From: JBBQZU01 sp041749535
GTDB taxonomy: Bacteria > Bacteroidota > Bacteroidia > Flavobacteriales_D > Cryomorphaceae
DNA: 64,000 nt
Reading direction: 5' to 3'
NCBI GenBank assembly: GCA_041749535.1
Contig: JBGTBE010000108.1
Location: 243,890 to 307,889, forward strand
The position numbers were made by a program, and so were the translations under genes. Below the pieces are notes generated by a model. It had not been told where the DNA came from, searched no databases, and was given only the letters and a program-made list of their open reading frames with translations. Below, piece by piece: positions 9,233 to 18,889 of the stretch; position 1 is the stretch's first letter; each line of letters begins with the position of its first letter.

Positions 9233-12200
9233 TGTGACGTGGCCATCTAGTTCAAACACATTGCCATATTTTTCGTGTGCCACTATTTTGTAGGGATAAA
9301 TATCGGCAGGCACAAAATAATCGTTTCCCATCATACTGCCATTCCACCCATCATGGATATTTGCACTGCTGAAAATCAATTCTCCCCAGCGATTGAATAT
9401 TTCCATTTTGAACATTACTATATCCGTACCAACAGCCTTAAATACATCATTAATCCCATCACCATCAGGTGTAAAAGCATTCGGGACGAATAGGTCTCCT
9501 CTCACAAATATTCTAACAGAATCGGTTTGCAAACAGCCATCAGGGGTTACTACCGAGGCGTAGAATGTTGTCGTTACCGGAGGTGCTGTGTACGGGTGAT
9601 TGCAAAAGGTACAACTCAGGTATGGATTAGGTAGCCAGGTAATAGGGTAGGGACTGAAAGATTCAATGGTTACTTCGTCTCCCAAATCTATAATATGGTC
9701 ATTTCCAGCTCTGAATATTACCTTAGGGTAGGTGGCAACAAAGAAATTTTCGCTGTCTGCACATCCGGATTCGTCGTAACCATATACCGTGAAAATAGTT
9801 CCTTCGCTAATCTGCGCAGCAGTAATGGATTCGTTCGGTTCTGCAACAAGGTTTGAAGGCTCCCACCGATAGCTGTGTGCTCCTATCCCCTCCATAAAGA
9901 ATGGGCTATCAAAGCATACTACATCTTCAACCAGAACTGATACATTTATTTGGTTCACGTACACTGTAACGTGCATCGTGTCAGTGCCACACGAATTTTC
10001 AGCACTTACAATGTATGTTGTGGTCGTCTCAGGAGATGCAAATGGATTTGATGCTGCCACATCACTTAGGCCTGCTGATGGACTCCATGAGTAATTATCG
10101 GCACCTTGAACAGTAATTTGGATTGGATCACCATTGCATGATGTATACGATCCTAACCCGGACAATTCAGGTTTGCCGGGAAGCACGGTAATAGTAACCG
10201 TTCGAATCACCTGACATCCCTCAGCAGTTGTAATAGTAACAGCGTATGCAGTGCTACTACTGACAGTTGCCACGGGATTCGCAATGGCATTGTTGCTCAA
10301 TCCAGTAGATGGACTCCAGTTGTATAGCATCCCACCACTGGCACTTAGTTGCACTGGCATCCCTGGGCAGGTTTCAGGATCATCAATTACTTGCACATTC
10401 TCACCTGCCACTGGTACCTCTACTGAAAGGGTTGCAAACCCGCAAGTTGTGGTGCCAGTTACAGAATATGTTGTGGACTCTAGCCCGCTAAATACAGGAT
10501 TTGCAATAGTAGTACTGCTGAGACCTTCAGCTGGTTCCCACTGCCAGCTGTCAGCGCCTTCTGCAAGTAGCTGAACGGATTCACCAGCGCAAATGATTTC
10601 TGGAATTGAGACATCTAAATCAGGAATTTCTCCAACCGTTATCTCTACCACGGTCGAATCGGGATTCAAACAGCCATCACTGCTGGATGCATACAGCGTT
10701 ATATTGTAAATGCCTGGTGCATTGTATGAATGAAAAGGGTTTGTTTCAGTGCTGGTATTGCCATCACCGAAATTCCATAAATATTCATCCGCATCAACGC
10801 TCAAATTGAGAAGTGAAATTTCCACTCCTGGACAAACTATATCTGGGGCATTTATTTCAGCTTGAGCACTCACAGAACCAAGTCTGAATTTGAATACCCC
10901 CAGATTGCACCCAGTAGATGGATTCACTTGCGACCAAACACCCGACTGGGTAGGGAAATCATCATTTGCCCAACAACCTGCACAAACTGCCTGATATACA
11001 GTGCCATTTTTATCAAAACGACTGGTGCCCCCATCCACATGCTCACTGCTCTGAGAGCCACCAAAGTAGGTTGCATAGACTATATCCACTGCGTCAATTC
11101 CGAGTACCATCACATAAAAATCACTCCCATCTGTACTGCTTTGAAAGGCATCAGCTGTGGTGGGCAAGCCGAAAGTATTTCCACCGGCAGTGTTTACACT
11201 TCCTCCCCAGCCTGAGATGTATATCTGACCACATTCACTCACCAGGAAAGCTGATGGAGTTATATCAACTTCTGAAGAACCTGACCCAATCGTCGTACTC
11301 CAGACTGAGCTGGAAAGATCAGGGGTGAATTTTTGAACATACTGTCTGCTATTGGGATTGCTGTACACTCCGGGGCTGACAGGATAAGTGCCTGTACTTT
11401 GACCTACGACATATACGAACCCTTCCTCGTCTATTTGGACAAAAAAGTTGAGATCGAAACCAGATGTGCCATTGTACGTGCAATTCAAGAGAGTACTCCC
11501 GTCTGCTGATATGTGCGCAATATATCCGTCTACTCCACCTGCCAATGAAGTTTGAAATGCTCCGCTCGAAATGGGCAGATTGGCACTGGTTGTTCCTCCT
11601 GTTACATACACACTGTTGTCGGGTGCAAGCTGAAGGCTAATAGCACTTTCTGGAGCCGACCCACCTATGAAAGTGCTCCAAATAATGCTGGTAAGATTTG
11701 AATTTAGCTTCACGACTGTGCCGCTCAGCTGATTTGTGCCGGTAGATGAATATCCGTTCACAATTGGGAAGTCAAGTGAGTTCGTTACCGAAGCTATATA
11801 TGGATTGTTGTCGGAATCAACCACGATCTCTCCCCTAAAACGATCACCATAATTAAAATCCAAGGCTGTACCAGTACTGACACCATCGTTTCCACTTCCA
11901 CCCAGAAAGCTGCTTGCAAGCAATTGGTTGCCATCGGAATTTAGTTTCGAAACGAAAATATCTGAACCATTGCTGTAGACATATCCCGCGCCGGAAGCGT
12001 TGAACCCACCACCGAAGCTATTCTGAAATGCCCCAGCAGTCAGGGGCCAATCAGTAGAGGATGTTGAGCCCATCACAAGAAGATCGTTGTTTGAGTCGGT
12101 TACGATGGAATGAGGCGCTTCATTTCCTGTTCCACCCAAAAAGGTGTTGTACAATAATTGGGTACCATCTTCCGCGAATTTCGTGATACCCACATCAATG

Positions 12201-13084
12201 GTACCTCCACCAAATGTTACTTGGTATGCACCTGCAGTAAATGGGAAAATAGAGCCAAAAAGTATGGATCCCGCATATAGATGCCCCGCCGGATCGTAGC
12301 AGGCAGTGAACCCGAAACTGCTACTGATACTACCGAGATAACTAGAAAATTCTAATTCAGGGTCAATGATAAGTTCTTTGCTGTGGTCATAACCATCTGG
12401 AAAAACGTATTGAACTCGGTTGTCCAAAACAGCATACCTGCATGCAACTGGTATGATTGATCCGCTTTCGCTCAATTGGTATGCGAAGGGTTTTAGTTCC
12501 CGATATTCACCTACCGATGTTTGAAGTACAAGCTCTCCATCGCTGACATTTAACTTGTCAATTCCGGTGTATTCAACCAATATAGGTTCAGAACTGGCAC
12601 CTGCCGAAACGATATATTCATATTTAATACGACCATCCTTGGAATCGAAACGCAAATCGATGCCTTCATAAACATCTTTAAAACGGAGCTGTCTAAATGA
12701 TTTGACATCCGTAGCCCAGCGATTGGGGTCGTTTCCGATAAAATAGTTATTCATGTGAGCGTATGCTCCAGATTCTTCTTTAAGTTGAGTTAAATCTGCC
12801 CCTACAAATTTAATCTTAATGGCATGTGCATCAGCAGTGCTGTCAGCGGAAGTACCCTGCACCCAGTCATGAAGTTTCCTGTAGAAATCGCTCTCCAAGA
12901 GCTGAATAGTAAGTCCGTTTTGATCGATGTATACAAAGCCCCCGTTCATTTCGGTGCGGTACAAAGTTTCCTGAGGCCACTGCCCTTTGTTTTGAACAAA
13001 TCCAACTTGGGCTGTGGCATGATTGACCAAAGCAAAGCCAAATAGGCAAAGCAACAATATAGCAAACGGACTACTGGGCCTCAT
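9221..13084 (-). CDS. Large secreted SBBP-propeller / PKD / Ig-like T9SS cargo protein
   Basis: A 1287-residue secreted protein with a signal peptide ending near residue 26. Residues about 25-240 form the DUF7948-like N-domain (GFVQNKGQWPQETLYRTEMN). Residues about 245-735 hold SBBP-type propeller repeats (FLGGTGNEA, FIGGSAPESA, YFGGSQSSE, with GGG-x-D-x(4)-F segments between). A PKD domain (YLWNFGDGNTS) sits at about 740-825, followed by several Ig-like domains of the form W-x-P-x-x-GLS. A type B T9SS sorting domain (FVPNAFTPDGDGINDVF, IFNRWGELIF) closes the chain. The architecture is common in Flavobacteriales; the substrate or role on the cell surface is unknown. The gene is monocistronic and convergent with the PorE-like gene. 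Confidence 0.92.
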   Translation of the reverse strand: MRPSSPFAILLLCLFGFALVNHATAQVGFVQNKGQWPQETLYRTEMNGGFVYIDQNGLTIQLLESDFYRKLHDWVQGTSADSTADAHAIKIKFVGADLTQLKEESGAYAHMNNYFIGNDPNRWATDVKSFRQLRFKDVYEGIDLRFDSKDGRIKYEYIVSAGASSEPILVEYTGIDKLNVSDGELVLQTSVGEYRELKPFAYQLSESGSIIPVACRYAVLDNRVQYVFPDGYDHSKELIIDPELEFSSYLGSISSSFGFTACYDPAGHLYAGSILFGSIFPFTAGAYQVTFGGGTIDVGITKFAEDGTQLLYNTFLGGTGNEAPHSIVTDSNNDLLVMGSTSSTDWPLTAGAFQNSFGGGFNASGAGYVYSNGSDIFVSKLNSDGNQLLASSFLGGSGNDGVSTGTALDFNYGDRFRGEIVVDSDNNPYIASVTNSLDFPIVNGYSSTGTNQLSGTVVKLNSNLTSIIWSTFIGGSAPESAISLQLAPDNSVYVTGGTTSANLPISSGAFQTSLAGGVDGYIAHISADGSTLLNCTYNGTSGFDLNFFVQIDEEGFVYVVGQSTGTYPVSPGVYSNPNSRQYVQKFTPDLSSSVWSTTIGSGSSEVDITPSAFLVSECGQIYISGWGGSVNTAGGNTFGLPTTADAFQSSTDGSDFYVMVLGIDAVDIVYATYFGGSQSSEHVDGGTSRFDKNGTVYQAVCAGCWANDDFPTQSGVWSQVNPSTGCNLGVFKFRLGSVSAQAEINAPDIVCPGVEISLLNLSVDADEYLWNFGDGNTSTETNPFHSYNAPGIYNITLYASSSDGCLNPDSTVVEITVGEIPDLDVSIPEIICAGESVQLLAEGADSWQWEPAEGLSSTTIANPVFSGLESTTYSVTGTTTCGFATLSVEVPVAGENVQVIDDPETCPGMPVQLSASGGMLYNWSPSTGLSNNAIANPVATVSSSTAYAVTITTAEGCQVIRTVTITVLPGKPELSGLGSYTSCNGDPIQITVQGADNYSWSPSAGLSDVAASNPFASPETTTTYIVSAENSCGTDTMHVTVYVNQINVSVLVEDVVCFDSPFFMEGIGAHSYRWEPSNLVAEPNESITAAQISEGTIFTVYGYDESGCADSENFFVATYPKVIFRAGNDHIIDLGDEVTIESFSPYPITWLPNPYLSCTFCNHPYTAPPVTTTFYASVVTPDGCLQTDSVRIFVRGDLFVPNAFTPDGDGINDVFKAVGTDIVMFKMEIFNRWGELIFSSANIHDGWNGSMMGNDYFVPADIYPYKIVAHEKYGNVFELDGHVTLIR

Positions 13085-13173
13085 GGCTCACTAAATTACT
13101 TATTTATGACGAACACCCTCACCAAATAGTTGGAACAGTGGACAATTGTCGTTCGGAAGTCGCCCCTTGGGCT

Positions 13174-13206
13174 GTGTGATATATTCTGAATTAAGCGTTA
13201 CCTTTG
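13174..13206 (+). promoter_or_regulatory. Predicted promoter of the PurF-like gene
   Basis: TACCTTTG (13199-13206) matches the Bacteroidota -7 element TAnnTTTG and lies 31 nt before the ATG. A weak -33 element (TGTG, 13174-13177) sits 21 nt upstream. The same octamer precedes sdhC at an identical distance. Confidence 0.5.
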
Positions 13207-13237
13207 CACCTCCTTAAAAAACGCTTGGGAAACACCT

Positions 13238-15139
13238 ATGAGCGATCCTATAAAGCACGAATGTGGCATAGCACTTCTTCGACTTAAGAAGCCGTTGGAG
13301 CATTACAGGGAGAAATACGGCACATCTTTTTACGCGATTAACAAGATGTATCTTCTCATGGAGAAGCAACACAATCGAGGCCAGGATGGCGCCGGATTGG
13401 CAAACATCAAACTGGATATGGAGCCAGGCCAGCGTTACATCAGCAGGCACAGGAGCAATAGCTCCAGGCCTATTATGGATGTCTTTGACCACGTAAATGA
13501 GCGTTTCAGAGAGCTGGAAAAGAAAAGTCCTGAGAAACTCATAGATGTTGCCTGGCTCAAGCAGAACGAAGCCTTTAGTGGCGAAGTTTTTCTCGGTCAT
13601 GTGCGCTATGGCACTTTTGGAAAGAACAGCATTGAAAATTGCCATCCTTTTCTCAGGCAAAACAATTGGAAAACAAGGAATCTTGTAGTTGCCGGAAACT
13701 TTAACCTAACAAATGTAGACGAGCTTTTTGAGTTTATGGTAAGCATTGGGCAGCATCCTAAGGAGATGTCCGATACTGTTACAGTCATGGAAAAAATCGG
13801 CCATTTTCTGGATGAGGAGAACGATCGTTTGGTAGCGCATTATAAAACCCTTGGATATTCAAAACAACAGATAACAGGTAAAATAATAGAGCACCTGGAT
13901 CTTGCGGCAATTCTCCGGCGCTCTGCCGAAGACTGGGACGGAGGATATGCCATGGCCGGTATGCTAGGCCATGGAGATGCATTCGTACTGCGAGATCCCA
14001 ATGGAATAAGACCTGCTTTTTACTATGATGACGAAGAGGTAACGGTAGTTGCTTCAGAGCGACCCGTAATCCAAACTGCGTTCAACCTTCAATCTTCGGA
14101 TGTGAGTGAATTGCCTCCCGGCCATGCACTGCTGGTGAAATATTCAGGTGAAGTTTCTGTAGAGATGATAAGGGAACCAGGCCCTAAGAAAGCCTGCTCA
14201 TTTGAAAGAATTTATTTCTCAAGGGGTAGCGATAAAGATATCTACAATGAGCGGTTGGCTCTTGGAAAGGCGATTGTACCGGCAGTAATGAAAACGGTGA
14301 ACCGTGATCTAGAGCATACTGTATTCAGTTTTATTCCCAATACTGCCGAAGTCGCTTTTTTTGGTATGATGAAGGGATTGGAAGATGAACTGAATGTGTG
14401 GAAGAGAGAGGAGATTATTAAAATGGGCAGAGATATAGATCCTGAACGTCTCGAGCACATCATCACCCGGAGACCGAGAATGGAGAAGATTGCAATAAAG
14501 GATGCCAAGTTGCGAACCTTTATTACCCAGGATGAATCACGTGATGATATGGTTGCACACGTTTACGATGTAACATATGGTGTTGTGAATCCTGATTCGG
14601 ACAACCTGGTTGTGATTGACGATAGCATTGTGAGAGGCACTACGTTAAAGCAAAGCATTATTCGCATACTGGGGAGATTGAAACCGAAGAAGATTTTAAT
14701 TATTTCCAGTGCACCTCAGATTAGATATCCAGATTGTTATGGAATTGACATGGCTAAGCTTGGCGATTTCGTTGCTTTTCAGGCAGCTATTTCGTTGTTG
14801 CGCAAATCTGGAAGGGAAAAGCTTATTGAAAGCGTTTACAATAAATGCAAGAATCAAAGTAAGTTACCCAAAGACGAAGTTCAGAATTATGTGAGGGAGA
14901 TTTATGAGCCTTTTACCTACGAGGAAATTTCAGCTGAAATTTCCAGTTTGCTGACACCAGAAGATGCCCAATGCCCAGTAGAGATAATATACCAAACGCT
15001 TGATGGTCTTCACGCATCTTGTCCCAATCATTTGGGTGATTGGTATTTCAGCGGCGACTACCCCACTCCCGGAGGAAATAGAGTCGTTAACAGGGCATTT
15101 ATAAATTTCTTTGAAGGGAAGAACGTTAGAGCATATTGA
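13238..15139 (+). CDS. Amidophosphoribosyltransferase-like protein (long Bacteroidota form)
   Basis: A 633-residue cytosolic enzyme. An N-terminal class II glutamine amidotransferase domain has its likely nucleophile at C9 (HECGI), implying removal of an eight-residue leader, and HNRGQDGAG follows. The C-terminal part carries a type I phosphoribosyltransferase domain with the PRPP loop VVIDDSIVRGTT near residues 457-468. PurF makes 5-phosphoribosylamine from PRPP and glutamine, the first step of purine synthesis. The protein is about 130 residues longer than classical PurF. Bacteroidota often carry this long form beside an ordinary PurF, so whether it is the main purine enzyme here is uncertain. 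It is monocistronic and convergent with the SUF operon. Confidence 0.85.
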   Translation: MSDPIKHECGIALLRLKKPLEHYREKYGTSFYAINKMYLLMEKQHNRGQDGAGLANIKLDMEPGQRYISRHRSNSSRPIMDVFDHVNERFRELEKKSPEKLIDVAWLKQNEAFSGEVFLGHVRYGTFGKNSIENCHPFLRQNNWKTRNLVVAGNFNLTNVDELFEFMVSIGQHPKEMSDTVTVMEKIGHFLDEENDRLVAHYKTLGYSKQQITGKIIEHLDLAAILRRSAEDWDGGYAMAGMLGHGDAFVLRDPNGIRPAFYYDDEEVTVVASERPVIQTAFNLQSSDVSELPPGHALLVKYSGEVSVEMIREPGPKKACSFERIYFSRGSDKDIYNERLALGKAIVPAVMKTVNRDLEHTVFSFIPNTAEVAFFGMMKGLEDELNVWKREEIIKMGRDIDPERLEHIITRRPRMEKIAIKDAKLRTFITQDESRDDMVAHVYDVTYGVVNPDSDNLVVIDDSIVRGTTLKQSIIRILGRLKPKKILIISSAPQIRYPDCYGIDMAKLGDFVAFQAAISLLRKSGREKLIESVYNKCKNQSKLPKDEVQNYVREIYEPFTYEEISAEISSLLTPEDAQCPVEIIYQTLDGLHASCPNHLGDWYFSGDYPTPGGNRVVNRAFINFFEGKNVRAY

Positions 15140-15159
15140 TGCATCAGAGCCCTTGCTGT

Positions 15160-15672
15160 CTATTTTTTTTTGAAAACTGGAACGTTGCTGCATGGTTCAC
15201 CGAACATCAAACTTTTGACAACGGTGCTTAGCTTAAATGCCAGATATCCGTAAGCAGAATAGTCGGCATCGCCTTTTCCGCAGCCTTTTAAGATTACACG
15301 CTGGTTGCGAAAGTGTTCTAAATCCAGCTTGTCAATTGAATCAAGAAGCTGGAATTTCCTGAACTCAGCAGGTGTTCCAAAATATACGTGCACATCCACA
15401 GCGCTAAGTTTCGATCCAATCAACATATACGCCCAATGCGGAATAATGGCGTCTGTACTGCAGTATACCGCAACTGAATGATTTCTTAATGAGTGCCATC
15501 CAAAGGAATCTATATAAGCGCGAAAATCGAGCTCTTTCAATACAAGTCCTTGCCATAATTGAGGGGCAATATCGAACGCCACAATTGGGATTGAACTGAT
15601 GAGGTTATCCATTTCAAGCAGCACCAAACCGCTACCAGCAACTTTATTCACTATGCTTTCGGCGTCATCCAT
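15160..15672 (-). CDS. DUF2480 family protein, last gene of the SUF operon
   Basis: A 170-residue soluble protein with no signal peptide. It matches the DUF2480 family known in Bacteroidota, recognised from the start (MDDAESIVNKVAGSGLV) and the segments FDIAPQLWQGLVLKE and GCGKGDADYSAYGYLA. It lies 2 nt after the DUF59 gene in the same direction and is the final gene of the Fe-S assembly operon. A role in Fe-S biogenesis or delivery is inferred from this position only. Few cysteines argue against it being a cluster scaffold. Confidence 0.85.
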   Translation of the reverse strand: MDDAESIVNKVAGSGLVLLEMDNLISSIPIVAFDIAPQLWQGLVLKELDFRAYIDSFGWHSLRNHSVAVYCSTDAIIPHWAYMLIGSKLSAVDVHVYFGTPAEFRKFQLLDSIDKLDLEHFRNQRVILKGCGKGDADYSAYGYLAFKLSTVVKSLMFGEPCSNVPVFKKK

Positions 15673-15674
15673 CG

Positions 15675-15992
15675 CTAGAGAAATCCAAGTTCTAACTGTG
15701 CTTCTTCACTCATCATTTCCTTGTCCCACGGTGGGTCAAAGGTTATTTCCACCTTAGCCGACTTCACCGCTTCAATTGAAGCAACTTTTTGCTCTACTTC
15801 TACGGGCAAGGATTCAGCAACAGGGCAGGAAGGCGATGTGAGTGTCATTGTAACTACCACATGCAAATCATCTTGTATTTCAATATTATAGACCAAACCA
15901 AGCTCATATATGTCCACTGGAATTTCTGGGTCATACACAGACTTAAGCGCAGTAATAATAATATCTTCAAGTTCCTTTTTATTCATGTTCAA
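15675..15992 (-). CDS. DUF59/MIP18-family Fe-S assembly protein (SufT-like)
   Basis: A 105-residue protein of the DUF59/MIP18 family, with DPEIPVDIYELGLVYNI near residues 20-36, MTLTSPSCPVAESLP near 50-64 with its conserved cysteine, and the closing FDPPWDKEMMSEEA. Relatives (SufT, eukaryotic MIP18/CIA2) help mature or deliver Fe-S clusters. The start overlaps the sufE stop by 4 nt, indicating coupled translation. It is the usual penultimate gene in this operon type. Confidence 0.92.
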   Translation of the reverse strand: MNMNKKELEDIIITALKSVYDPEIPVDIYELGLVYNIEIQDDLHVVVTMTLTSPSCPVAESLPVEVEQKVASIEAVKSAKVEITFDPPWDKEMMSEEAQLELGFL

Positions 15993-16417
15993 ACACTTTT
16001 TGCCTGCAGAGCGAGTGCATAAAACTTGATTTGCTTTACCATGGATAGCAATCCATTGGCCCGGTTTGGCGAAAGGTGCTCTTTCAACCCAATCTTATCA
16101 ATAAAGTCGAGTGAAGCCTTCATTATTTCATCCGAGGGCTGGTTGTCAAAAACCCGAAGCATAAGTGCGATGATTCCTTTAGTAATCAACGCATCGCTAT
16201 CGGCAGTATAGTGTACTTTACTGTCTTTCTGTTTGGCGTGAAGCCATACCCTAGATTGACATCCTTTTATGAGGTTTTCGTCCTTTCGTTCTGATTCATC
16301 TATAACCCGAAGATTGTTGCCAAGGTCAATGAGATGTTCATATTTTTCTACCCAGTCGTTAAGCATTGAGAACTCATCTACAATTTCTGCTTGAATTTCT
16401 GGAATTGTATGGTTCAT
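15989..16417 (-). CDS. sufE: SufE, sulfur acceptor for the cysteine desulfurase
   Basis: A 142-residue SufE-family protein that accepts persulfide sulfur from SufS and passes it to the SufBCD scaffold. The sulfur-accepting cysteine is C53 in the conserved KGCQSRVWL loop, and an ALMLRVFDNQPSDEI helix follows. Length is typical. The start overlaps the end of sufS by 4 nt and the stop overlaps the DUF59 gene by 4 nt. Confidence 0.95.
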   Translation of the reverse strand: MNHTIPEIQAEIVDEFSMLNDWVEKYEHLIDLGNNLRVIDESERKDENLIKGCQSRVWLHAKQKDSKVHYTADSDALITKGIIALMLRVFDNQPSDEIMKASLDFIDKIGLKEHLSPNRANGLLSMVKQIKFYALALQAKSV

Positions 16418-17664
16418 TTTCGTAGCATTTTAGAGGCGCGAATTACACTTTCAGTCAGTATGTCAATGTCCTGTTTTGAATTGTATACAGCCAGAGAAGC
16501 ACGAACAGTGCCGGGGATATTTAAGCGCTTCATCAATGGCTGCGTGCAGTGATGCCCCGTCCTCACAGCAACTCCCATTTTGTCAATTATTGCGCCAATA
16601 TCATAAGGGTGAACACCGTCAATCAGAAAGGATACAACACCAGCTTTTTCTTTGGCAGTTCCAATAAAACGAATGCCATCTACCTCACTTAGTTTTAACT
16701 GGATATAGTTGAGCAATTCACTTTCGGCTTCAGTTATTTTTTCAATACCTATGCTTTGAATGAAATCCACAGCAGCACCCAAACCAATAGCTCCCGAAAT
16801 ATTGGGAGTGCCAGCTTCGAATTTGAATGGCAGCTGTTGGTATGTGGTTTTTTCAAAAGTCACATCAGCAATCATTTCGCCACCGGACTGGTATGGGTGC
16901 ATCTTTTCAAGTAAATGAGCTTTGCCATAGAGAAAACCAATCCCCGTAGGCCCATACATTTTATGTCCGCTTCCGACATAGAAATCACAGTTTAGCTTCT
17001 GAACATCTACCTTCATGTGGTGCGCACTTTGGGCACCATCGACCAGCAGAAGGCCCCCGTACTCGTGAACAGCTTTCGCAATTTCTTTTATGGGATTTAT
17101 GGTACCAAGTGCGTTGGAGATATGCACCAAGCTCGATATTCGGGTTTTGGGTGATAATTTTTTGTAGAAGTCTTCTAGGTCCAGGCTACCATCATCATGA
17201 ATTCGTGCAACTACAAGCTTAGCACCATGGTCGTTTACAGCTATTTGCCAAGGTACGATGTTCGAGTGGTGTTCCATCTCTGTGATCAACACTTCATCAC
17301 CTGCCTGTAAGGTTCTTCCCAAACTATTGGCTACCAAGTTTATTGAATCTGTAGTGCCTTTGGTAAAGATTAGTTCCCTCGTTTCGGCTGCATTGATATA
17401 GGTGGAGATCTTTGATCTTGCAATCTCGAATTTCTCGGTTGCCAATTGGCTTAAATAATGAACGCCCCGGTGTACATTGCTATGTTCATTAGAATAGTAT
17501 TCACTTATTGCATCAATTACACTCAGTGGCTTTTGCGAAGAAGCAGCGTTGTCCAGATAAATTAGATTTTTGCCATTTACTTTTCTTTTAAGAATAGGAA
17601 ACGCTTCTCGTATAGAAGTAATGTTAATATTGGTTTTTTCCTTCAAGCTCGATCCTTCCATCAC
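16414..17664 (-). CDS. sufS: SufS cysteine desulfurase
   Basis: A 416-residue group II cysteine desulfurase that is PLP-dependent and converts cysteine to alanine plus enzyme-bound persulfide. The PLP lysine is K235 (GSGHKMYGPTG) and the catalytic cysteine is C373 in RTGHHCTQP. The PLP-contact histidines lie in EMEHHSNIVPWQ and the VDGAQSAHH segment is intact. The neighbours sufD (4-nt overlap) and sufE (4-nt overlap) place it in the SUF pathway rather than ISC. A start a few residues downstream is possible because the first ten residues are not conserved. Confidence 0.96.
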   Translation of the reverse strand: MMEGSSLKEKTNINITSIREAFPILKRKVNGKNLIYLDNAASSQKPLSVIDAISEYYSNEHSNVHRGVHYLSQLATEKFEIARSKISTYINAAETRELIFTKGTTDSINLVANSLGRTLQAGDEVLITEMEHHSNIVPWQIAVNDHGAKLVVARIHDDGSLDLEDFYKKLSPKTRISSLVHISNALGTINPIKEIAKAVHEYGGLLLVDGAQSAHHMKVDVQKLNCDFYVGSGHKMYGPTGIGFLYGKAHLLEKMHPYQSGGEMIADVTFEKTTYQQLPFKFEAGTPNISGAIGLGAAVDFIQSIGIEKITEAESELLNYIQLKLSEVDGIRFIGTAKEKAGVVSFLIDGVHPYDIGAIIDKMGVAVRTGHHCTQPLMKRLNIPGTVRASLAVYNSKQDIDILTESVIRASKMLRK

Positions 17665-18887
17665 TTTAATTTTTCTTCTATTGTCTTTTCAGCAAGCTGC
17701 CGAACATTTACGTTCATAATATTTTTCAAGACGGATTCAGCGAATGCTGCGACCAGCATTTTTCTTGCATTTCCGGATGAAATACCCCTGGATTGCAAGT
17801 AAAATACAGCTTCATCATCAAGCTGACCAGTGGTACTTCCATGGCTGCACTTTACATCATCAGCATATATTTCCAGCTCGGGCTTTGAGTTCATTGTTGC
17901 CCCATCGCTCAGCAATACATTTCCATTGCTTTGAAATGCATTTGTTTTCTGTGCGTCTCTTCGAACGAAAACTTTTCCATTGAACACACCTACGGCATTT
18001 TCAGAAAGAACGCCTCTGTATAGTTCATTACTTTGACAGTGTGAACTTTCGTGGTCAATGATGGTGTGATTGTCTACAAACTCCGCTCCATTTGGTATAA
18101 AAAACCCATTGAAGTTGCACGCTGCACCTTTACCTTTTAGTTGTGCATTGGTGTTGTTGCGTGTCCATTTTCCGGAAAGTGTTACGAGGTTGTGCGTGAA
18201 AGTTGCATCCTTGTGAAGAACTGTATCAGTTTGATGAAAATGAAAACTGTTCTCTGAGCCAATCTGCACTGAATCGATCTCCACGATAGCGCCATTTTCA
18301 GCGACGATGTTGCTCTTTACATTTGCAAAAGTAATGGCATCTTCGGCATGAATATAAAACTCGGTAATCTGTAACCGCGACCCATTCTCAACGAGGATGT
18401 TGTTTACGGGTTGTGAAATGGTATCCCTGCCTGTGAAAAGATGGAATACTGCGATTTCAACACCAGGTTCAACCCCTGAGCGCACCCGAATGTTGAGACC
18501 TGATTGAGGGAATGTCAAGGAGAGTGCTTCGAAAGCATCCTGCGGTCGTTTATTGGCAACATCAGAGACAACAACGTCAGTATTCAACTCAATTCCTTTC
18601 CAGGGCTGAATATTTGAATGAAGGGGTGTAAATGTGCCATTTATAAAAACTATCCTGTTCGGATAATTCAGTAAATTAAATGGAAGGAGAGGAATTTCCT
18701 GTGCTTTAGAGAATTTCCAATTGCGTGAAGAAAGCTGTCCGGTTCTGTTATACTTCCAACTCTCTTCGCGTGTAGTGGGGAAATCAAGTCCGTCAAACAA
18801 TGCCACAGCAGATGAATTGCCTGTATAGCTTAAAATGAGGTTGCTTGCAAGCGAGGAAAGCTTTGTTGTTTGTTCAGCAGTTTCCAT
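17661..18887 (-). CDS. sufD: SufD, Fe-S assembly scaffold subunit
   Basis: A 408-residue beta-helix protein of the SufB/SufD family. The N-terminal third contains the loosely conserved TTREESWKYNR segment, and the C-terminal core carries GFFIPNGAEFVDNHTIIDHESSHCQSNE and HGSTTGQLDDEAVFYLQSRGIS (given here as family landmarks). SufD pairs with SufB and the ATPase SufC to assemble clusters. The start is 2 nt downstream of the sufC stop, and the stop overlaps sufS by 4 nt. Confidence 0.95.
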   Translation of the reverse strand: METAEQTTKLSSLASNLILSYTGNSSAVALFDGLDFPTTREESWKYNRTGQLSSRNWKFSKAQEIPLLPFNLLNYPNRIVFINGTFTPLHSNIQPWKGIELNTDVVVSDVANKRPQDAFEALSLTFPQSGLNIRVRSGVEPGVEIAVFHLFTGRDTISQPVNNILVENGSRLQITEFYIHAEDAITFANVKSNIVAENGAIVEIDSVQIGSENSFHFHQTDTVLHKDATFTHNLVTLSGKWTRNNTNAQLKGKGAACNFNGFFIPNGAEFVDNHTIIDHESSHCQSNELYRGVLSENAVGVFNGKVFVRRDAQKTNAFQSNGNVLLSDGATMNSKPELEIYADDVKCSHGSTTGQLDDEAVFYLQSRGISSGNARKMLVAAFAESVLKNIMNVNVRQLAEKTIEEKLK

Positions 18888-18889
18888 AA

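Noticed and set aside
10251..11328. Several plus-strand ORFs of 60-120 codons inside the SBBP protein
   Set aside because: They lie opposite a long, well-supported coding sequence with clear domains.
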